A program made the position numbers and the translations under genes. Below are positions 1 through 8,794 of a stretch of DNA of 64,000 nucleotides, piece after piece. Origin of the DNA: Lysobacter sp. TY2-98 (lineage in GTDB: Bacteria; Pseudomonadota; Gammaproteobacteria; Xanthomonadales; Xanthomonadaceae); contig NZ_CP031413.1 of NCBI RefSeq assembly GCF_003367355.1, positions 2,684,001 through 2,748,000 of the forward strand, given 5' to 3'. The notes beneath the pieces were generated by a model, which made no database searches, was not told where the DNA came from, and saw only the letters and a program-made list of their open reading frames with translations. The stretch's first letter is position 1. Each line of letters starts with the position of its first letter.

Positions 1-81
1 GACCCGGTGGTCGATGCCGAGAACAAGAAAGCCCGCGCGGATGCGGGCTTCGCGGCGATCAAGGCCTTGCTCGAAGGGTGA
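1..81 (+). CDS. C-terminal end of an unidentified protein (partial)
   Basis: The first 27 codons are open in frame 1 and end at TGA. They encode an acidic and alanine-rich helical tail ending in AAIKALLEG. The gene starts left of the window. The tail is too short and too generic to name. That it is real coding sequence is supported by a perfect terminator hairpin beginning 14 bases after the stop. Confidence 0.6.
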   Translation, partial: DPVVDAENKKARADAGFAAIKALLEG

Positions 82-95
82 GCGCGCCGCAATGA

Positions 96-121
96 AGAAG
101 GGCGGCCGTGGCCGCCCTTCT
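96..121. terminator. Bidirectional hairpin terminator between convergent genes
   Basis: A 12-base arm (96-107) pairs perfectly with 110-121 around a GT turn. It lies between the stop of the partial plus-strand gene and the stop of the minus-strand autotransporter, so it can serve both. The flanks carry only short T or A stretches, so how efficiently it terminates is inferred. Confidence 0.65.
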
Positions 122-133
122 CTTCACGCCCCG

Positions 134-3100
134 TCAGAACTGCACGGAGACCTTGGCGTCGAGGCGGTGATCGCTGGCTTCATCGCCGTACTGGCCGCTG
201 TAGCCGAGCTCGACCAGCGTCTGCGGGCTCAACCACGCGCCGATGCCGGCTTCCGCCGTCCATGCGTTGTCGACGAGCGTCGCGCCGTGCACCACGAAGG
301 CGCCGCCACCGTTCCACATCGCCGTCGTCGGCGAGTCCAGGTCACCCGAGGCGTGGCGGTAACCGACGCCGCCGCGCAGCTGGAACCAGCCCGGCGTCTG
401 GCCGCTGCCCGTCGGCATCACCGCGAAGCGCACGCCGGCCGATGCGAGGTTGACGCGGCTGTCCCCGTCGACCGTCAACGCCGCGCTGCCGCCCGTCTCG
501 GTGAAACGATCCGAATCCACGCGCACCTGCGCCAGCTGGCCGTAGGGTTCGACCGACCAGGCCGCCGAGCCGAAGCGATAGCTGCCTTCGACGAACGCCT
601 GCGTGGTGCGGGCGTCGTAGTCCGACGTCAGCGTCTGGTCGACATCGGCGAATGCGACACGGCGACGCATGTCCACCGCATGGCTGGACCACGCGATACC
701 GCCGTGGAGGGCGACCGGCCCGACGAAACCGCCGCCGTACAGCGCGACGTGACGATCGTTGGTATCGCCGCGGCTACCGCGCGCGGGGACCGCTAGATCT
801 TCGCGGCTGCTGCCCAGCAAACCGCCGATCGTCCAGTTGCCCGCGAACGCATGGTCGGCGCCGACAAAGATGCCGCTGCCCTGCGCGTCGATCCGCGCGG
901 CGTTGCCGTCGGCGTCGACGTGGCCGTCGGTCGCCATCCCCTGCGCCCACAGCGACGTCGCGCCGTCGGCACTCTGGTCCGGCGCCGCCTGCGAGAGGCC
1001 GCGCGAGAGCGCCGCATCACGGACATGACGGCTCGCGTCGATCAGCACCCCACGCGTGCTCGCATGCGCTTCGCCGCTGAGTGCGTCGAACGCCGGCTGC
1101 GCCTGCGCGGGGAACAGCTGTGTCAGCGACGTGAGCAGCGGGTTCGACATGGCGGTGGCGTCGGCCGCCGCACCAACCTGGCGCTGGTTCCACGTCGCGC
1201 CCGCGTCCGCGAGGGCCATGCCGCGCACGACGTTGATGCCGACCGCGGTGGGTGCGTACGCGAGATCGAAACGCAGGAACGGCGAGAACGCGCCGCGATC
1301 CACCGTCTGGAACTGACCGGCGACGCCGCTGTTCGCGGTGAGCAGGGTGTATTGCTGACCCAGCAGGTAGGTGCCCGGCGCGCCGAGCAGGCGCACGGTA
1401 CCGCCTTGCAGCACGGCGTTGCCGTCGACCGCGATGCGGTCCGATGCGCCGTTCGCGCCGAGTTCGGCGTCGAAGAACGAGCCCACACCCTGCACGTAGG
1501 TGCCGTTGACGTGCAGCGTGCCGATGCTGTTGCCCGGCGCGATGGTGCCGTAGACAGACAAGCCATCGAGCGCGCCGTTGCCGCCGATGCGGCCGCCGGC
1601 GTTGACGCGCGTCGCTGCGCCCGACACCGCGCCGTTGATCGTCGCCACGCCGTTCGCGTTGACGGTCAGCGCGCTGCCGTCGAGCCGGCCACCCAGCAGC
1701 AACACGCCACCGTCGACATTGGTCGCGGCGGTGAGCGTGTTGTCGCCGGTCAGTTCGAGCACGCCCTGCTTCACCGTGGCGCCGGCAAACGCGTTGTCGC
1801 CCGACAGGCGCAGCCAGCCGATGCCTGACTTGGTCAGGCGACCCGGGCCGCCGATGTCGTTGGTCCAGTCGTCCCACGCGAGGCCCGACCACGTCTGGAT
1901 GCCACCTGCGCGCGTGTTCATGACCACGTCGGTGTCGACGCGCAGCAGCCCCGGGCCTTCGATCGCCTTCTTGAGATCGATCAGGCCCCAGCCGTAGATA
2001 TCGTCGACACCGGCATCGCCGAGGTCGGTGGCCGTGGTGAGCAGGACATCACGGACCTGAGGATTGTCGAGGTACGGGAATCGCTCCATCAGCAGCGCGA
2101 GCGCACCCGTGACGTGCGGCGCTGCCATCGACGTACCGGTCATCAGGCCGTAGTCGTATTCCGGGTTCTCGCCGGTGACGTCGAGGCCGATGACGTTGCC
2201 GTCCTCGTCGCGCACGACCAAGCCCTCGATGGAGCCGCTGACGACCGTCGACCCGATGTCAGTGCCCGGCGCAGCCACGCACCAGTCCTTGCTCAGGCCG
2301 CAGATGCTGGAGCTCGAATCGATCTCGCCGGTTTCATTGATGTTGACGACGCTCACCCAGTACTTCTCGAGCCCGTCGACGTAGCGCGGCAGCGTGGCGT
2401 AGATGCCCGCGATGTCGCCACTGTTGTTGCCCGCGGCGAAGACCTGAAGGATGTGGTCGTTGAGCGACGGATCAGCGTAGGTCTGGAAATACTCCGGCAC
2501 GCCGTCGAGGCTGTACAGCTCGTCCATGTCCGCAGCGGTGTTCGGCTCGCTCGACAGGCCCCAGCTGTGATTGATCGCGCGAACGCCCTGCGCGGCCATC
2601 TGCGCGTACATGCTCTGCACGGCGCTGCTGTCGGGACCGATCGCGTAGTTCTGCCCGCTGGGGTCGCCCAGTAGCGCGAACAGATCCTGATAGGTGTTCG
2701 AGAACAGGCGCGAGGCGCTGAAGTCGGCACCGAACGCCACGCCCTGCGTGCCGTTGCCGTCGCGATTGGCGGTCATCGTGCCGGCGACGTGCGTGCCGTG
2801 CGTGCCGTAATGGAAGCCGGCCAGCGACTCGAGATACTCCGGCACCCAGTCGTAGAAGTAGCCGATGTCGGTGAGGTACTGGACCAGCGCGCGATCGTCG
2901 TCGGTGTACTCGAAGTAGTCGATGGCGACGCTGCCGCCGTCAGAGCTGAAGCACGCGTCCGGGCCGGCGAGTGCGGTCGTGTTGGCGCAGGCCACGCCGT
3001 CGCGCATCAGGTCGGCGATATGGATGCTGCGCGTCTGCTTGCCGGCGAATTCGTTGTGACCGAGTGCGACACCGCTGTCGAAGATCCCGAGTCGCACGCC

Positions 3101-3337
3101 GCGGCCGGTCAGGCCCCGCGCGTAGGCGTACTGCGCGTTGATCGCGGCGAGGCCCCAGTCCGCATTGAATTCTTCGGTCAACCAGCTGTCCGGATTCCCG
3201 GTACGGCCGGGGTCGGCGGGTGCCTGTTGGGCAGCGACCGGCAGCGACACGCCGACGGCAAGAGTGGCGACGACAGCACACGACAGCAACGAGCGCGCGA
3301 GCCCGGCGCGGGCGGCACGCGTGGAACGAGTCTTCAT
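134..3337 (-). CDS. Subtilisin-type (S8) serine protease autotransporter
   Basis: A 1067-residue secreted protease with a type Va autotransporter layout. Residues 1 to about 36 form a long Sec signal peptide ending VAAQQ. The S8 domain spans about 60-460: Asp87 (IFDSG), His180 (HGTHVAGT), oxyanion Asn304 (AAGNNSG) and Ser403 (GTSMAAPH) make a complete catalytic set. About 480-700 is a Gly/Asn/Val-rich beta-helix stalk of the autotransporter-associated strand type. The last roughly 270 residues are an outer-membrane barrel ending in Phe (VSVQF). The ATG at 3337 follows a GGGGA ribosome-binding site five bases upstream. It is a single gene with terminators on both sides. The family is known for cell-surface or released proteases in Xanthomonas, Lysobacter and Stenotrophomonas; whether this passenger is cleaved free cannot be told. 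Confidence 0.93.
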   Translation of the reverse strand: MKTRSTRAARAGLARSLLSCAVVATLAVGVSLPVAAQQAPADPGRTGNPDSWLTEEFNADWGLAAINAQYAYARGLTGRGVRLGIFDSGVALGHNEFAGKQTRSIHIADLMRDGVACANTTALAGPDACFSSDGGSVAIDYFEYTDDDRALVQYLTDIGYFYDWVPEYLESLAGFHYGTHGTHVAGTMTANRDGNGTQGVAFGADFSASRLFSNTYQDLFALLGDPSGQNYAIGPDSSAVQSMYAQMAAQGVRAINHSWGLSSEPNTAADMDELYSLDGVPEYFQTYADPSLNDHILQVFAAGNNSGDIAGIYATLPRYVDGLEKYWVSVVNINETGEIDSSSSICGLSKDWCVAAPGTDIGSTVVSGSIEGLVVRDEDGNVIGLDVTGENPEYDYGLMTGTSMAAPHVTGALALLMERFPYLDNPQVRDVLLTTATDLGDAGVDDIYGWGLIDLKKAIEGPGLLRVDTDVVMNTRAGGIQTWSGLAWDDWTNDIGGPGRLTKSGIGWLRLSGDNAFAGATVKQGVLELTGDNTLTAATNVDGGVLLLGGRLDGSALTVNANGVATINGAVSGAATRVNAGGRIGGNGALDGLSVYGTIAPGNSIGTLHVNGTYVQGVGSFFDAELGANGASDRIAVDGNAVLQGGTVRLLGAPGTYLLGQQYTLLTANSGVAGQFQTVDRGAFSPFLRFDLAYAPTAVGINVVRGMALADAGATWNQRQVGAAADATAMSNPLLTSLTQLFPAQAQPAFDALSGEAHASTRGVLIDASRHVRDAALSRGLSQAAPDQSADGATSLWAQGMATDGHVDADGNAARIDAQGSGIFVGADHAFAGNWTIGGLLGSSREDLAVPARGSRGDTNDRHVALYGGGFVGPVALHGGIAWSSHAVDMRRRVAFADVDQTLTSDYDARTTQAFVEGSYRFGSAAWSVEPYGQLAQVRVDSDRFTETGGSAALTVDGDSRVNLASAGVRFAVMPTGSGQTPGWFQLRGGVGYRHASGDLDSPTTAMWNGGGAFVVHGATLVDNAWTAEAGIGAWLSPQTLVELGYSGQYGDEASDHRLDAKVSVQF

Positions 3338-3533
3338 GGATTCCCCGGTCTAAATCGAACGGTCCGCCCCTGCGGCCGGACCTCATTCCGCGACCTGCGT
3401 CACGGGCAGGCAGCTGTATACGGCAGCCTTGGCCGGATTGTCGAGTGCAATGCGTTTTATCGGCAACGTGGTTCAGGCCGCCCGCGATTGCGGCGCTCAT
3501 GCAACGGTGACACGAAGGCGACCGCAGCTAAAT

Positions 3534-3564
3534 CAACAGGTTACAAAGCATATTCCGCCTGTTG
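3534..3564. promoter_or_regulatory. Inverted repeat in an AT-rich intergenic segment
   Basis: CAACAGG (3534-3540) and CCTGTTG (3558-3564) form a perfect 7-base inverted repeat with a 17-base spacer. They lie in the only clearly AT-rich stretch of the 3338-3775 intergenic region. It could be an operator for the divergently placed autotransporter or for a transcript ending at the terminator at 3659. The function is inference only. Confidence 0.3.
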
Positions 3565-3658
3565 CATTAGCAATAACGCTTTATTAAGCTGGCGGCGTCC
3601 GGTTCGACCCGGCACTGTCCAATTGTTGTTGTCCCGCCGGCTCCGGCCGGGTTTTCGG

Positions 3659-3687
3659 GGAGGCCTTATGGCCTCCTTTTTCTTTTT
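3659..3687 (+). terminator. Rho-independent terminator with no gene upstream on its strand
   Basis: GGAGGCC (3659-3665), loop TTAT, GGCCTCC (3670-3676), followed by TTTTTCTTTTT: a textbook plus-strand terminator. The nearest upstream gene is on the other strand, so it should end a non-coding transcript or protect plsB from readthrough. Apart from this, the inverted repeat at 3534 and the plsB -10 element, nothing else is visible in 3338-3775. Confidence 0.8.
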
Positions 3688-3762
3688 CCGCGATCGCCAG
3701 GGATCCGGCGCCCCCAGACCGAGCGGTTATCCGGCCTTCCCGGCCCGGTGAACACGCTTGGG

Positions 3763-3768
3763 CATAAT
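3763..3768 (+). promoter_or_regulatory. -10 element of plsB (leaderless-type spacing)
   Basis: CATAAT lies 7 bases before the ATG at 3776, so transcription would begin at or next to the start codon. The same spacing recurs at ttcA (TAGAAT) and tamA (TATCCT). It argues against the in-frame TTG at 3758 and the ATG at 3767 as starts. Confidence 0.5.
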
Positions 3769-3775
3769 GCCGGCG

Positions 3776-6520
3776 ATGGCCCAACAGACGCCCCTGCCGT
3801 TACCGGACGCCCAGCCGCCCGCGAACGGCGACGACACGACGCCTCCCGCTCCGACCGCGCCTACGGGCGACGGGATCGAAGCCGAGCCCGCGCGCGCGAT
3901 CGACCCCGCCCAACCCGACCTCCCCATGCCCGGCGCCGGCCGCGGCGACGGTCCCGCGCCGCGCCCGTCGCGCCCGCCCTCGCGTCCCCTGTGGGCGCGC
4001 GTGCTGGAGCGGATCATGGCGCCTTGGGTCGCGCTCAAGATCGAGCCGGCCTCGCCGGCCGAGCACGTGCCCGACTGGAACGGACGCCCCGTCTGCTACG
4101 TACTCGAGGACTACGGCCTCTCCAATGCCCTGATCCTCGATCGCGCCTGCCGCGAGGCCGGGTTGCCGTCGCCGCTGACGCCGCTGCCGGGCGATCCCAC
4201 CGGTCGCGGTCGCGCCTACGTCGCGCTGTCGCGTCGCAACGTCGGGCCGATCGCGCCGCTGCCGAACATCCCGGGTGTGCTCGAACGCCCGCGCGTCGAG
4301 AACGGCAAGTCGCATTCGGAATCGCTGGCGCGCCTGATCGAGGCGCACCGCAGCGATGCCTCGCTCGACGTGCAGCTGGTGCCGGTGTCGATCTTCGTCG
4401 GCCGCGCGCCGGAGAAGACGACGGGCTGGTTCTCGGTGCTGTTCTCCGAGAACTGGCAGCTGGTCGGTCGCTTCCGCCGCCTGCTGTCGATCGCGCTCAA
4501 CGGCCGCGAAACCTACGTGCGCTTCGCGCCGCCGGTGTCGCTGCGCACGATCGTCGACGAAGGCCTGCCGCCGGAACGCACAGTGCGCAAACTGTCTCGC
4601 GTGCTGCGGGCGCACTTCCGACGCATCCGCAGTGCGGTGATCGGACCGGATCTGTCGACGCGCCGTCTGCTGGTCGATCGTGTGCTTGCCGCGCCGACCG
4701 TGCTCGACGCGATCGCCGACCAGGCGCGTCGCGACAACAGCAGCATGGCCGATGCGTGGAAGAAGGCGCACGCGCTCGCGTACGAGATCGCGGCCGACTA
4801 TTCGCATCCCGTGGTGCGCTCGGTGAGTTTCCTGCTCGCGCCGGTGTGGAACCGCATCTATCGCGGCGTGCTCGTCCATCACCTGGACCGACTGAAGGAA
4901 GACGCGCCGGGCCATGAAGTCATCTATGTGCCCTGCCACCGCAGCCACATGGATTACCTGCTGATCAGCTACCTGCTGTACACGCGGGGGATCGTGCCCC
5001 CGCATATTGCAGCGGGCGTCAATCTCAACCTGCCCGTCGTCGGCACGCTGCTGCGCAAGGGCGGTGCGTTCTTCCTGCGACGGTCGATCCGCGGCAGTGC
5101 GCTGTATTCCGCAGTGTTTTCCGAATACCTCGCGCAGCTGGTCGCCGGCGGTTATTCGATCGAGTACTTCATCGAGGGTGGCCGCTCGCGCACCGGTCGC
5201 CTGCTGCAGCCCAAGGGCGGCATGATCGCCATGACGCTGCGCGCCTACCTGCGCGCGCCGACCCGTCCGGTGCTGTTCCAGCCGGTCTACATCGGCTACG
5301 AGAAGCTGATGGAAGGACGCAGCTATCTCGACGAGCTCTCCGGCAAGCCGAAGGAGAAGGAATCGATCTGGCAGCTGCTGATGGGCATTCCCAAGGTGCT
5401 CGGAAGCAACTACGGCCAGGTGGTGGTGAACTTCGGCCAGCCGATCCGCCTCGCGGACGTGCTCGCGGAAAAAGCGCCCGACTGGGACGGCAAGCCCGTG
5501 CCCGAAGACGCGAAACCGTCGTGGCTCAACGACACCGTCGACACGCTGGCCGATCGCATCCAGATCAACGTCAACGGCGCGGCAGACGTCAATCCGATCA
5601 ACCTGCTCGCGCTTGCGCTGCTGTCGACGCCCAAGCACGCGATGAGCGAAGTCGACCTGCTCGAGCAGATTGCGCTGAGCAAGAAGCTGCTCGCGCAGCT
5701 GCCGTATTCGGACCGCGTCACCGTCACGCCGCACACGCCCGAAGAGATCATCGCGCACGGCGAGGAGATCAACGTCCTCGTACGCGTGAAGCATCCGCTG
5801 GGCGACGTGCTGGAAGTCGACGACGAGAAGGCGGTGCTGCTCAGCTACTTCCGCAACAACGTGCTGCACCTGTTCACCGCGGCGGCGTGGGTCGCGTGCT
5901 GCTTCCAGCACAACCGCCGCATGACGCTGTCGTCGGTGCTGCGCCTGGGCCGCAGCGTGTATCCGTTCCTGCAGAGCGAACTGTTCCTGCCGTGGAGCGA
6001 GGACGACTTCGCCGAGCGTCTGCGCGCGACCGTCGACCTGTTCCAGGCCGAAGGCCTGCTGCGTCGTCGCGACGACGACGATCCGGAACAGCTGTCGCGC
6101 AGCGCCAGTCAGTCCGACGAGGTGTTCCGTCTTCGTGCGATCGGCCACTCGCTGCAGCAGGCGTTCGAGCGCTACTACATCGCGATTTCGGTGCTGGTGA
6201 AGAACGGTCCGGGCACGCTGAGCGCCGGCGAACTGGAGACGCTCTGCCACCTCGCCGCGCAGCGCCTGTCGCTGTTGTACGCACCGGCCGCGCCCGAGTT
6301 CTTCGACAAGTCGCTGTTCCGCGGCTTCATCGCCAAGCTGCGCGAGCTGCGCATGGTGTGGGCCGACGAGAACGGCAAGCTCACCTTCGACGCGCGCCTC
6401 GACGCCTGGGCCCGGGACGCGAAGTTCATCCTCGGCCGCGAGCTGCGGCATTCGATCGAGAAGGTCAGCCCGGAGGCGGCCGAGGCCGCGAAAGCGTCGG
6501 CGACGAAAGCCGCGTCCTGA
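3776..6520 (+). CDS. plsB: Glycerol-3-phosphate 1-O-acyltransferase PlsB
   Basis: A 914-residue protein catalysing the first step of phospholipid synthesis: transfer of an acyl chain to sn-1 of glycerol 3-phosphate at the inner membrane. The acyltransferase signature HRSHMD (H388-x4-D393) is followed by the second block EGGRS (467-471). Size and the large C-terminal region match bacterial PlsB. About 80 N-terminal residues are Pro/Ala-rich and poorly conserved in type. In-frame starts exist at 3758 (TTG), 3767 and 3776; the last is preferred because a CATAAT box sits 7 bases upstream of it. No operon partner is evident, as the next gene runs the other way. Function is certain, exact start is not. 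Confidence 0.95.
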   Translation: MAQQTPLPLPDAQPPANGDDTTPPAPTAPTGDGIEAEPARAIDPAQPDLPMPGAGRGDGPAPRPSRPPSRPLWARVLERIMAPWVALKIEPASPAEHVPDWNGRPVCYVLEDYGLSNALILDRACREAGLPSPLTPLPGDPTGRGRAYVALSRRNVGPIAPLPNIPGVLERPRVENGKSHSESLARLIEAHRSDASLDVQLVPVSIFVGRAPEKTTGWFSVLFSENWQLVGRFRRLLSIALNGRETYVRFAPPVSLRTIVDEGLPPERTVRKLSRVLRAHFRRIRSAVIGPDLSTRRLLVDRVLAAPTVLDAIADQARRDNSSMADAWKKAHALAYEIAADYSHPVVRSVSFLLAPVWNRIYRGVLVHHLDRLKEDAPGHEVIYVPCHRSHMDYLLISYLLYTRGIVPPHIAAGVNLNLPVVGTLLRKGGAFFLRRSIRGSALYSAVFSEYLAQLVAGGYSIEYFIEGGRSRTGRLLQPKGGMIAMTLRAYLRAPTRPVLFQPVYIGYEKLMEGRSYLDELSGKPKEKESIWQLLMGIPKVLGSNYGQVVVNFGQPIRLADVLAEKAPDWDGKPVPEDAKPSWLNDTVDTLADRIQINVNGAADVNPINLLALALLSTPKHAMSEVDLLEQIALSKKLLAQLPYSDRVTVTPHTPEEIIAHGEEINVLVRVKHPLGDVLEVDDEKAVLLSYFRNNVLHLFTAAAWVACCFQHNRRMTLSSVLRLGRSVYPFLQSELFLPWSEDDFAERLRATVDLFQAEGLLRRRDDDDPEQLSRSASQSDEVFRLRAIGHSLQQAFERYYIAISVLVKNGPGTLSAGELETLCHLAAQRLSLLYAPAAPEFFDKSLFRGFIAKLRELRMVWADENGKLTFDARLDAWARDAKFILGRELRHSIEKVSPEAAEAAKASATKAAS

Positions 6521-6601
6521 TCCGCCGTGCGACCCGGCGTGATGCCGTGGTCGCGCGTTCGCAGTCGCGCGTCGTGCCCGGAAAGGATGGGCAAGCCGTC
6601 G

Positions 6602-6811
6602 CTACGCAGGCTCGTCCGGGATCAGCGCCGACTCCAGCCGCGCGATCGCGTCCTTCAGCTGGAGCTTGCGCTTCTTCAGCCGGGTGACGGCGAGTTCGTC
6701 GCGGACGGCCGCGTGGCCCAGGCCGTCGATGGCGAGGTCGAGATCGCGATGCTGCTCGCGCAGGTCGGCGAGCTGGCGGGCGATGTCGGCGGGGCTTCGG
6801 CCGTCGGTCAT
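6602..6811 (-). CDS. YdcH-family (DUF465) small protein
   Basis: A 69-residue, highly charged, mostly helical protein. The pattern RLKKRKLQLKDAI near residues 44-56 followed by an I-x-x-L ending is typical of DUF465/YdcH microproteins, which form short antiparallel coiled coils. No molecular role is established for the family. Start ATG at 6811, stop TAG. It lies between plsB and ttcA on the opposite strand, and its start is 95 bases from the ttcA start, so the two are divergent. There is no signal peptide, so it is expected to be cytoplasmic. Confidence 0.8.
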   Translation of the reverse strand: MTDGRSPADIARQLADLREQHRDLDLAIDGLGHAAVRDELAVTRLKKRKLQLKDAIARLESALIPDEPA

Positions 6812-6893
6812 GCGTCCAGCTTAGCCCGTGAGCGCGACCGGCAGCGAGCGCAGCCGACGTCCGATGCCGTCAGGCCGTGCGACGGCCGGCCCG

Positions 6894-6899
6894 TAGAAT
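6894..6899 (+). promoter_or_regulatory. -10 element of ttcA (leaderless-type spacing)
   Basis: TAGAAT, 7 bases before the ATG at 6907, with no ribosome-binding site between them. No good -35 match is visible. Predicted transcript starts at or near the A of ATG. Confidence 0.5.
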
Positions 6900-6906
6900 G
6901 GCGTGC

Positions 6907-7809
6907 ATGAGTACCGTCGTTCCGATCATCCCGCTGCCCGAACCGCTGCCGCCACGCGCCAAGCGCGCGCAGCACGAGGCCAACAAGCTCGCCAAGCGCC
7001 TGCGTCACCAGGTCGGCCGGGCGATCGCCGACTTCGGCATGATCGAAGACGGCGACAAGGTGATGGTCTGCCTGTCCGGCGGCAAGGACAGCTACACCAT
7101 GCTCGACATCCTTCTGCAGCTGCAGAAGAAGGCGCCGGTGAAGTTCGAGCTGGTCGCGGTGAATCTCGACCAGAAGCAGCCCGACTTTCCGGAACACGTG
7201 CTGCCGGCGTATCTCGAGTCGATCGGCGTGCCGTACAAGATCCTCGAGCAGGACACGTATTCGGTCGTCACGCGCGTCGTGCCGGAAGGCAAGACCATGT
7301 GCTCGCTGTGCTCGCGCCTGCGCCGCGGCGCCCTGTACACGTATGCCGAGCAGGAAGGCTTTACCAAGATCGCACTCGGTCACCATCGCGACGACCTCGT
7401 CGCGACGTTCTTCCTCAACCTGTTCTTCCACGCGAAGCTGTCGGGCATGCCGCCCAAGCTGCAGAGCGACGACGGCAAGCACGTGGTGATCCGCCCGCTC
7501 GCGTATTCGAAGGAAGAGGACATCGCGGCCTACGCGGACGCGAAGGCGTTCCCGATCATTCCGTGCAACCTCTGCGGCTCGCAGGAGAACCTGCAGCGCA
7601 AGCAGGTGAAGCGGATGATGGATGCGTGGGAGCAGGAATCGCCCGGTCGCATCGAGACCATGGCGCGCGCGCTCGGCGACATCCGCCCGTCGCAGCTGTC
7701 CGATACGAAGCTGTTCGACTTCCTCGCGCTCGGTCGACACGGCGATGCGCCCTTGCCCGATGCGCATGCTTGGCTCGCCGGCGAACCGCACGACGCGCGC
7801 GACGACTGA
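6907..7809 (+). CDS. ttcA: tRNA 2-thiocytidine(32) synthetase TtcA
   Basis: A 300-residue cytoplasmic enzyme that thiolates cytidine 32 in a subset of tRNAs using ATP, cysteine-derived sulfur and an iron-sulfur cluster. The PP-loop ATPase motif SGGKDS is at 57-62. The Cys pairs MCSLC (C132, C135) and PCNLC (C220, C223) are the family's catalytic and cluster ligands. Length is close to the E. coli enzyme. The ATG at 6907 is chosen over an upstream in-frame ATG at 6877 because of the -10 box 7 bases upstream and because homologues begin near here. A weak hairpin with a short T run follows the stop. Confidence 0.95.
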   Translation: MSTVVPIIPLPEPLPPRAKRAQHEANKLAKRLRHQVGRAIADFGMIEDGDKVMVCLSGGKDSYTMLDILLQLQKKAPVKFELVAVNLDQKQPDFPEHVLPAYLESIGVPYKILEQDTYSVVTRVVPEGKTMCSLCSRLRRGALYTYAEQEGFTKIALGHHRDDLVATFFLNLFFHAKLSGMPPKLQSDDGKHVVIRPLAYSKEEDIAAYADAKAFPIIPCNLCGSQENLQRKQVKRMMDAWEQESPGRIETMARALGDIRPSQLSDTKLFDFLALGRHGDAPLPDAHAWLAGEPHDARDD

Positions 7810-7838
7810 GCGCGACGCGTTTTCCGACCCGACATTCC

Positions 7839-7864
7839 GGCCGCTGCACAGGCGGCCCGTTTTC
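7839..7864 (+). terminator. Weak hairpin after ttcA
   Basis: GGCCGC (7839-7844) pairs with GCGGCC (7852-7857) around a 7-base loop, followed by CGTTTTCC. The stem is short, so it may only attenuate transcription into rdgC, whose start is 18 bases further on. Confidence 0.35.
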
Positions 7865-7881
7865 CACTCTCCGGATCTTCG

Positions 7882-8787
7882 ATGTTCTTCCGCAATCTCA
7901 CTCTGTTCCGTTTTCCCACGTCGCTCGAACTCGACGCCTTCGATGCTGGCCTCGCCGAATGCGCACTGCGCCCGGTCGGTCCGATGGAGCTGTCCACGCG
8001 TGGCTTCGTCTCGCCGTTCGGTCGTGACACCGAAGGCTTCAAGCACATGCTCGACGAGGCCTATTGGCTGGCGATCGGCAGCGAGGACCGGCTGCTGCCG
8101 GGTGCCGTCGTCAACGATCTGCTGCAGAAGAAGCTCGACGACATTGAGGAAAAGGAAGGCCGTCGACCGGGCGGTCGCACCCGCAAGCGGCTGAAGGACG
8201 AGCTGATCACCGAGCTGCTGCCGCGCGCGTTCGTGCGGCCGTCGCGTACCGACGCCATCCTCGACATGAAGCAGGGCATCGTCGCGATCGACACGTCGAG
8301 CAAGAAGTCGGCCGAAAGCGTCGTCAGCGAAATCCGCCGCGCGCTCGGCAGCTTTCCCGCGCTGCCACTCAATGCCGAGATCGCGCCGCGTTCGGTGTTG
8401 ACCGGCTGGGTCGCAGGCGAAGCGCTGCCGGACGGCCTCAGCCTCGGCGACGAATGCGAGCTGCGCGACGCGCTCGACCAGGGTGCGGTGGTGAAGTGCC
8501 AGCGCATGGAACTCGCCGACAACGCCGAGATCGACAAGCACCTCCAGTCGGGCAAGCAGGTCACGCGGCTCGCATTGACGCTCGATGACCACGTGAGCTT
8601 CGTGCTCGGCGAGGATCTCGTCATCCGCAAGTTCAAGCTGCTGGACGGCGCGGTCGACACGCTGGAGAACACCGAACGCGAGGATCTGCGCGCCGAGCTC
8701 GAAGCGCGCTTTGCGCTGATGAGCCACGAGCTGCGCCGGCTGTTCACCGTGCTCGAGCCGGCACTCAAGCTGTCGAAGGTGGAGTAA
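7882..8787 (+). CDS. rdgC: Recombination-associated protein RdgC
   Basis: A 301-residue protein of the RdgC family: a ring-shaped, nucleoid-associated double-stranded-DNA-binding protein that restrains RecA activity. The N-terminal MFFRNLTLFRF and the following FVSPFG are family hallmarks, and length matches the E. coli protein (303). It is followed 7 bases downstream by the YgjP-like gene, so the two are probably co-transcribed. Nothing is unusual in the sequence. Confidence 0.95.
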   Translation: MFFRNLTLFRFPTSLELDAFDAGLAECALRPVGPMELSTRGFVSPFGRDTEGFKHMLDEAYWLAIGSEDRLLPGAVVNDLLQKKLDDIEEKEGRRPGGRTRKRLKDELITELLPRAFVRPSRTDAILDMKQGIVAIDTSSKKSAESVVSEIRRALGSFPALPLNAEIAPRSVLTGWVAGEALPDGLSLGDECELRDALDQGAVVKCQRMELADNAEIDKHLQSGKQVTRLALTLDDHVSFVLGEDLVIRKFKLLDGAVDTLENTEREDLRAELEARFALMSHELRRLFTVLEPALKLSKVE

Positions 8788-8794
8788 CCGCCGC

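Noticed and set aside
3380-3420. CRP/Clp half site upstream of the autotransporter gene
   Set aside because: Only one half (GTCACG) is present with no matching TGA arm at the right distance.
3598-3620. T-arm-like GGTTCGACCC, possible tRNA
   Set aside because: Only a 4-bp stem with a 6-base loop can form and no acceptor, D or anticodon stems fit around it.
3800-6451. A very long open frame antisense to plsB
   Set aside because: Arg/Gln/His-rich translation typical of the complement of high-GC coding sequence, no family features, and plsB on the other strand is certain.
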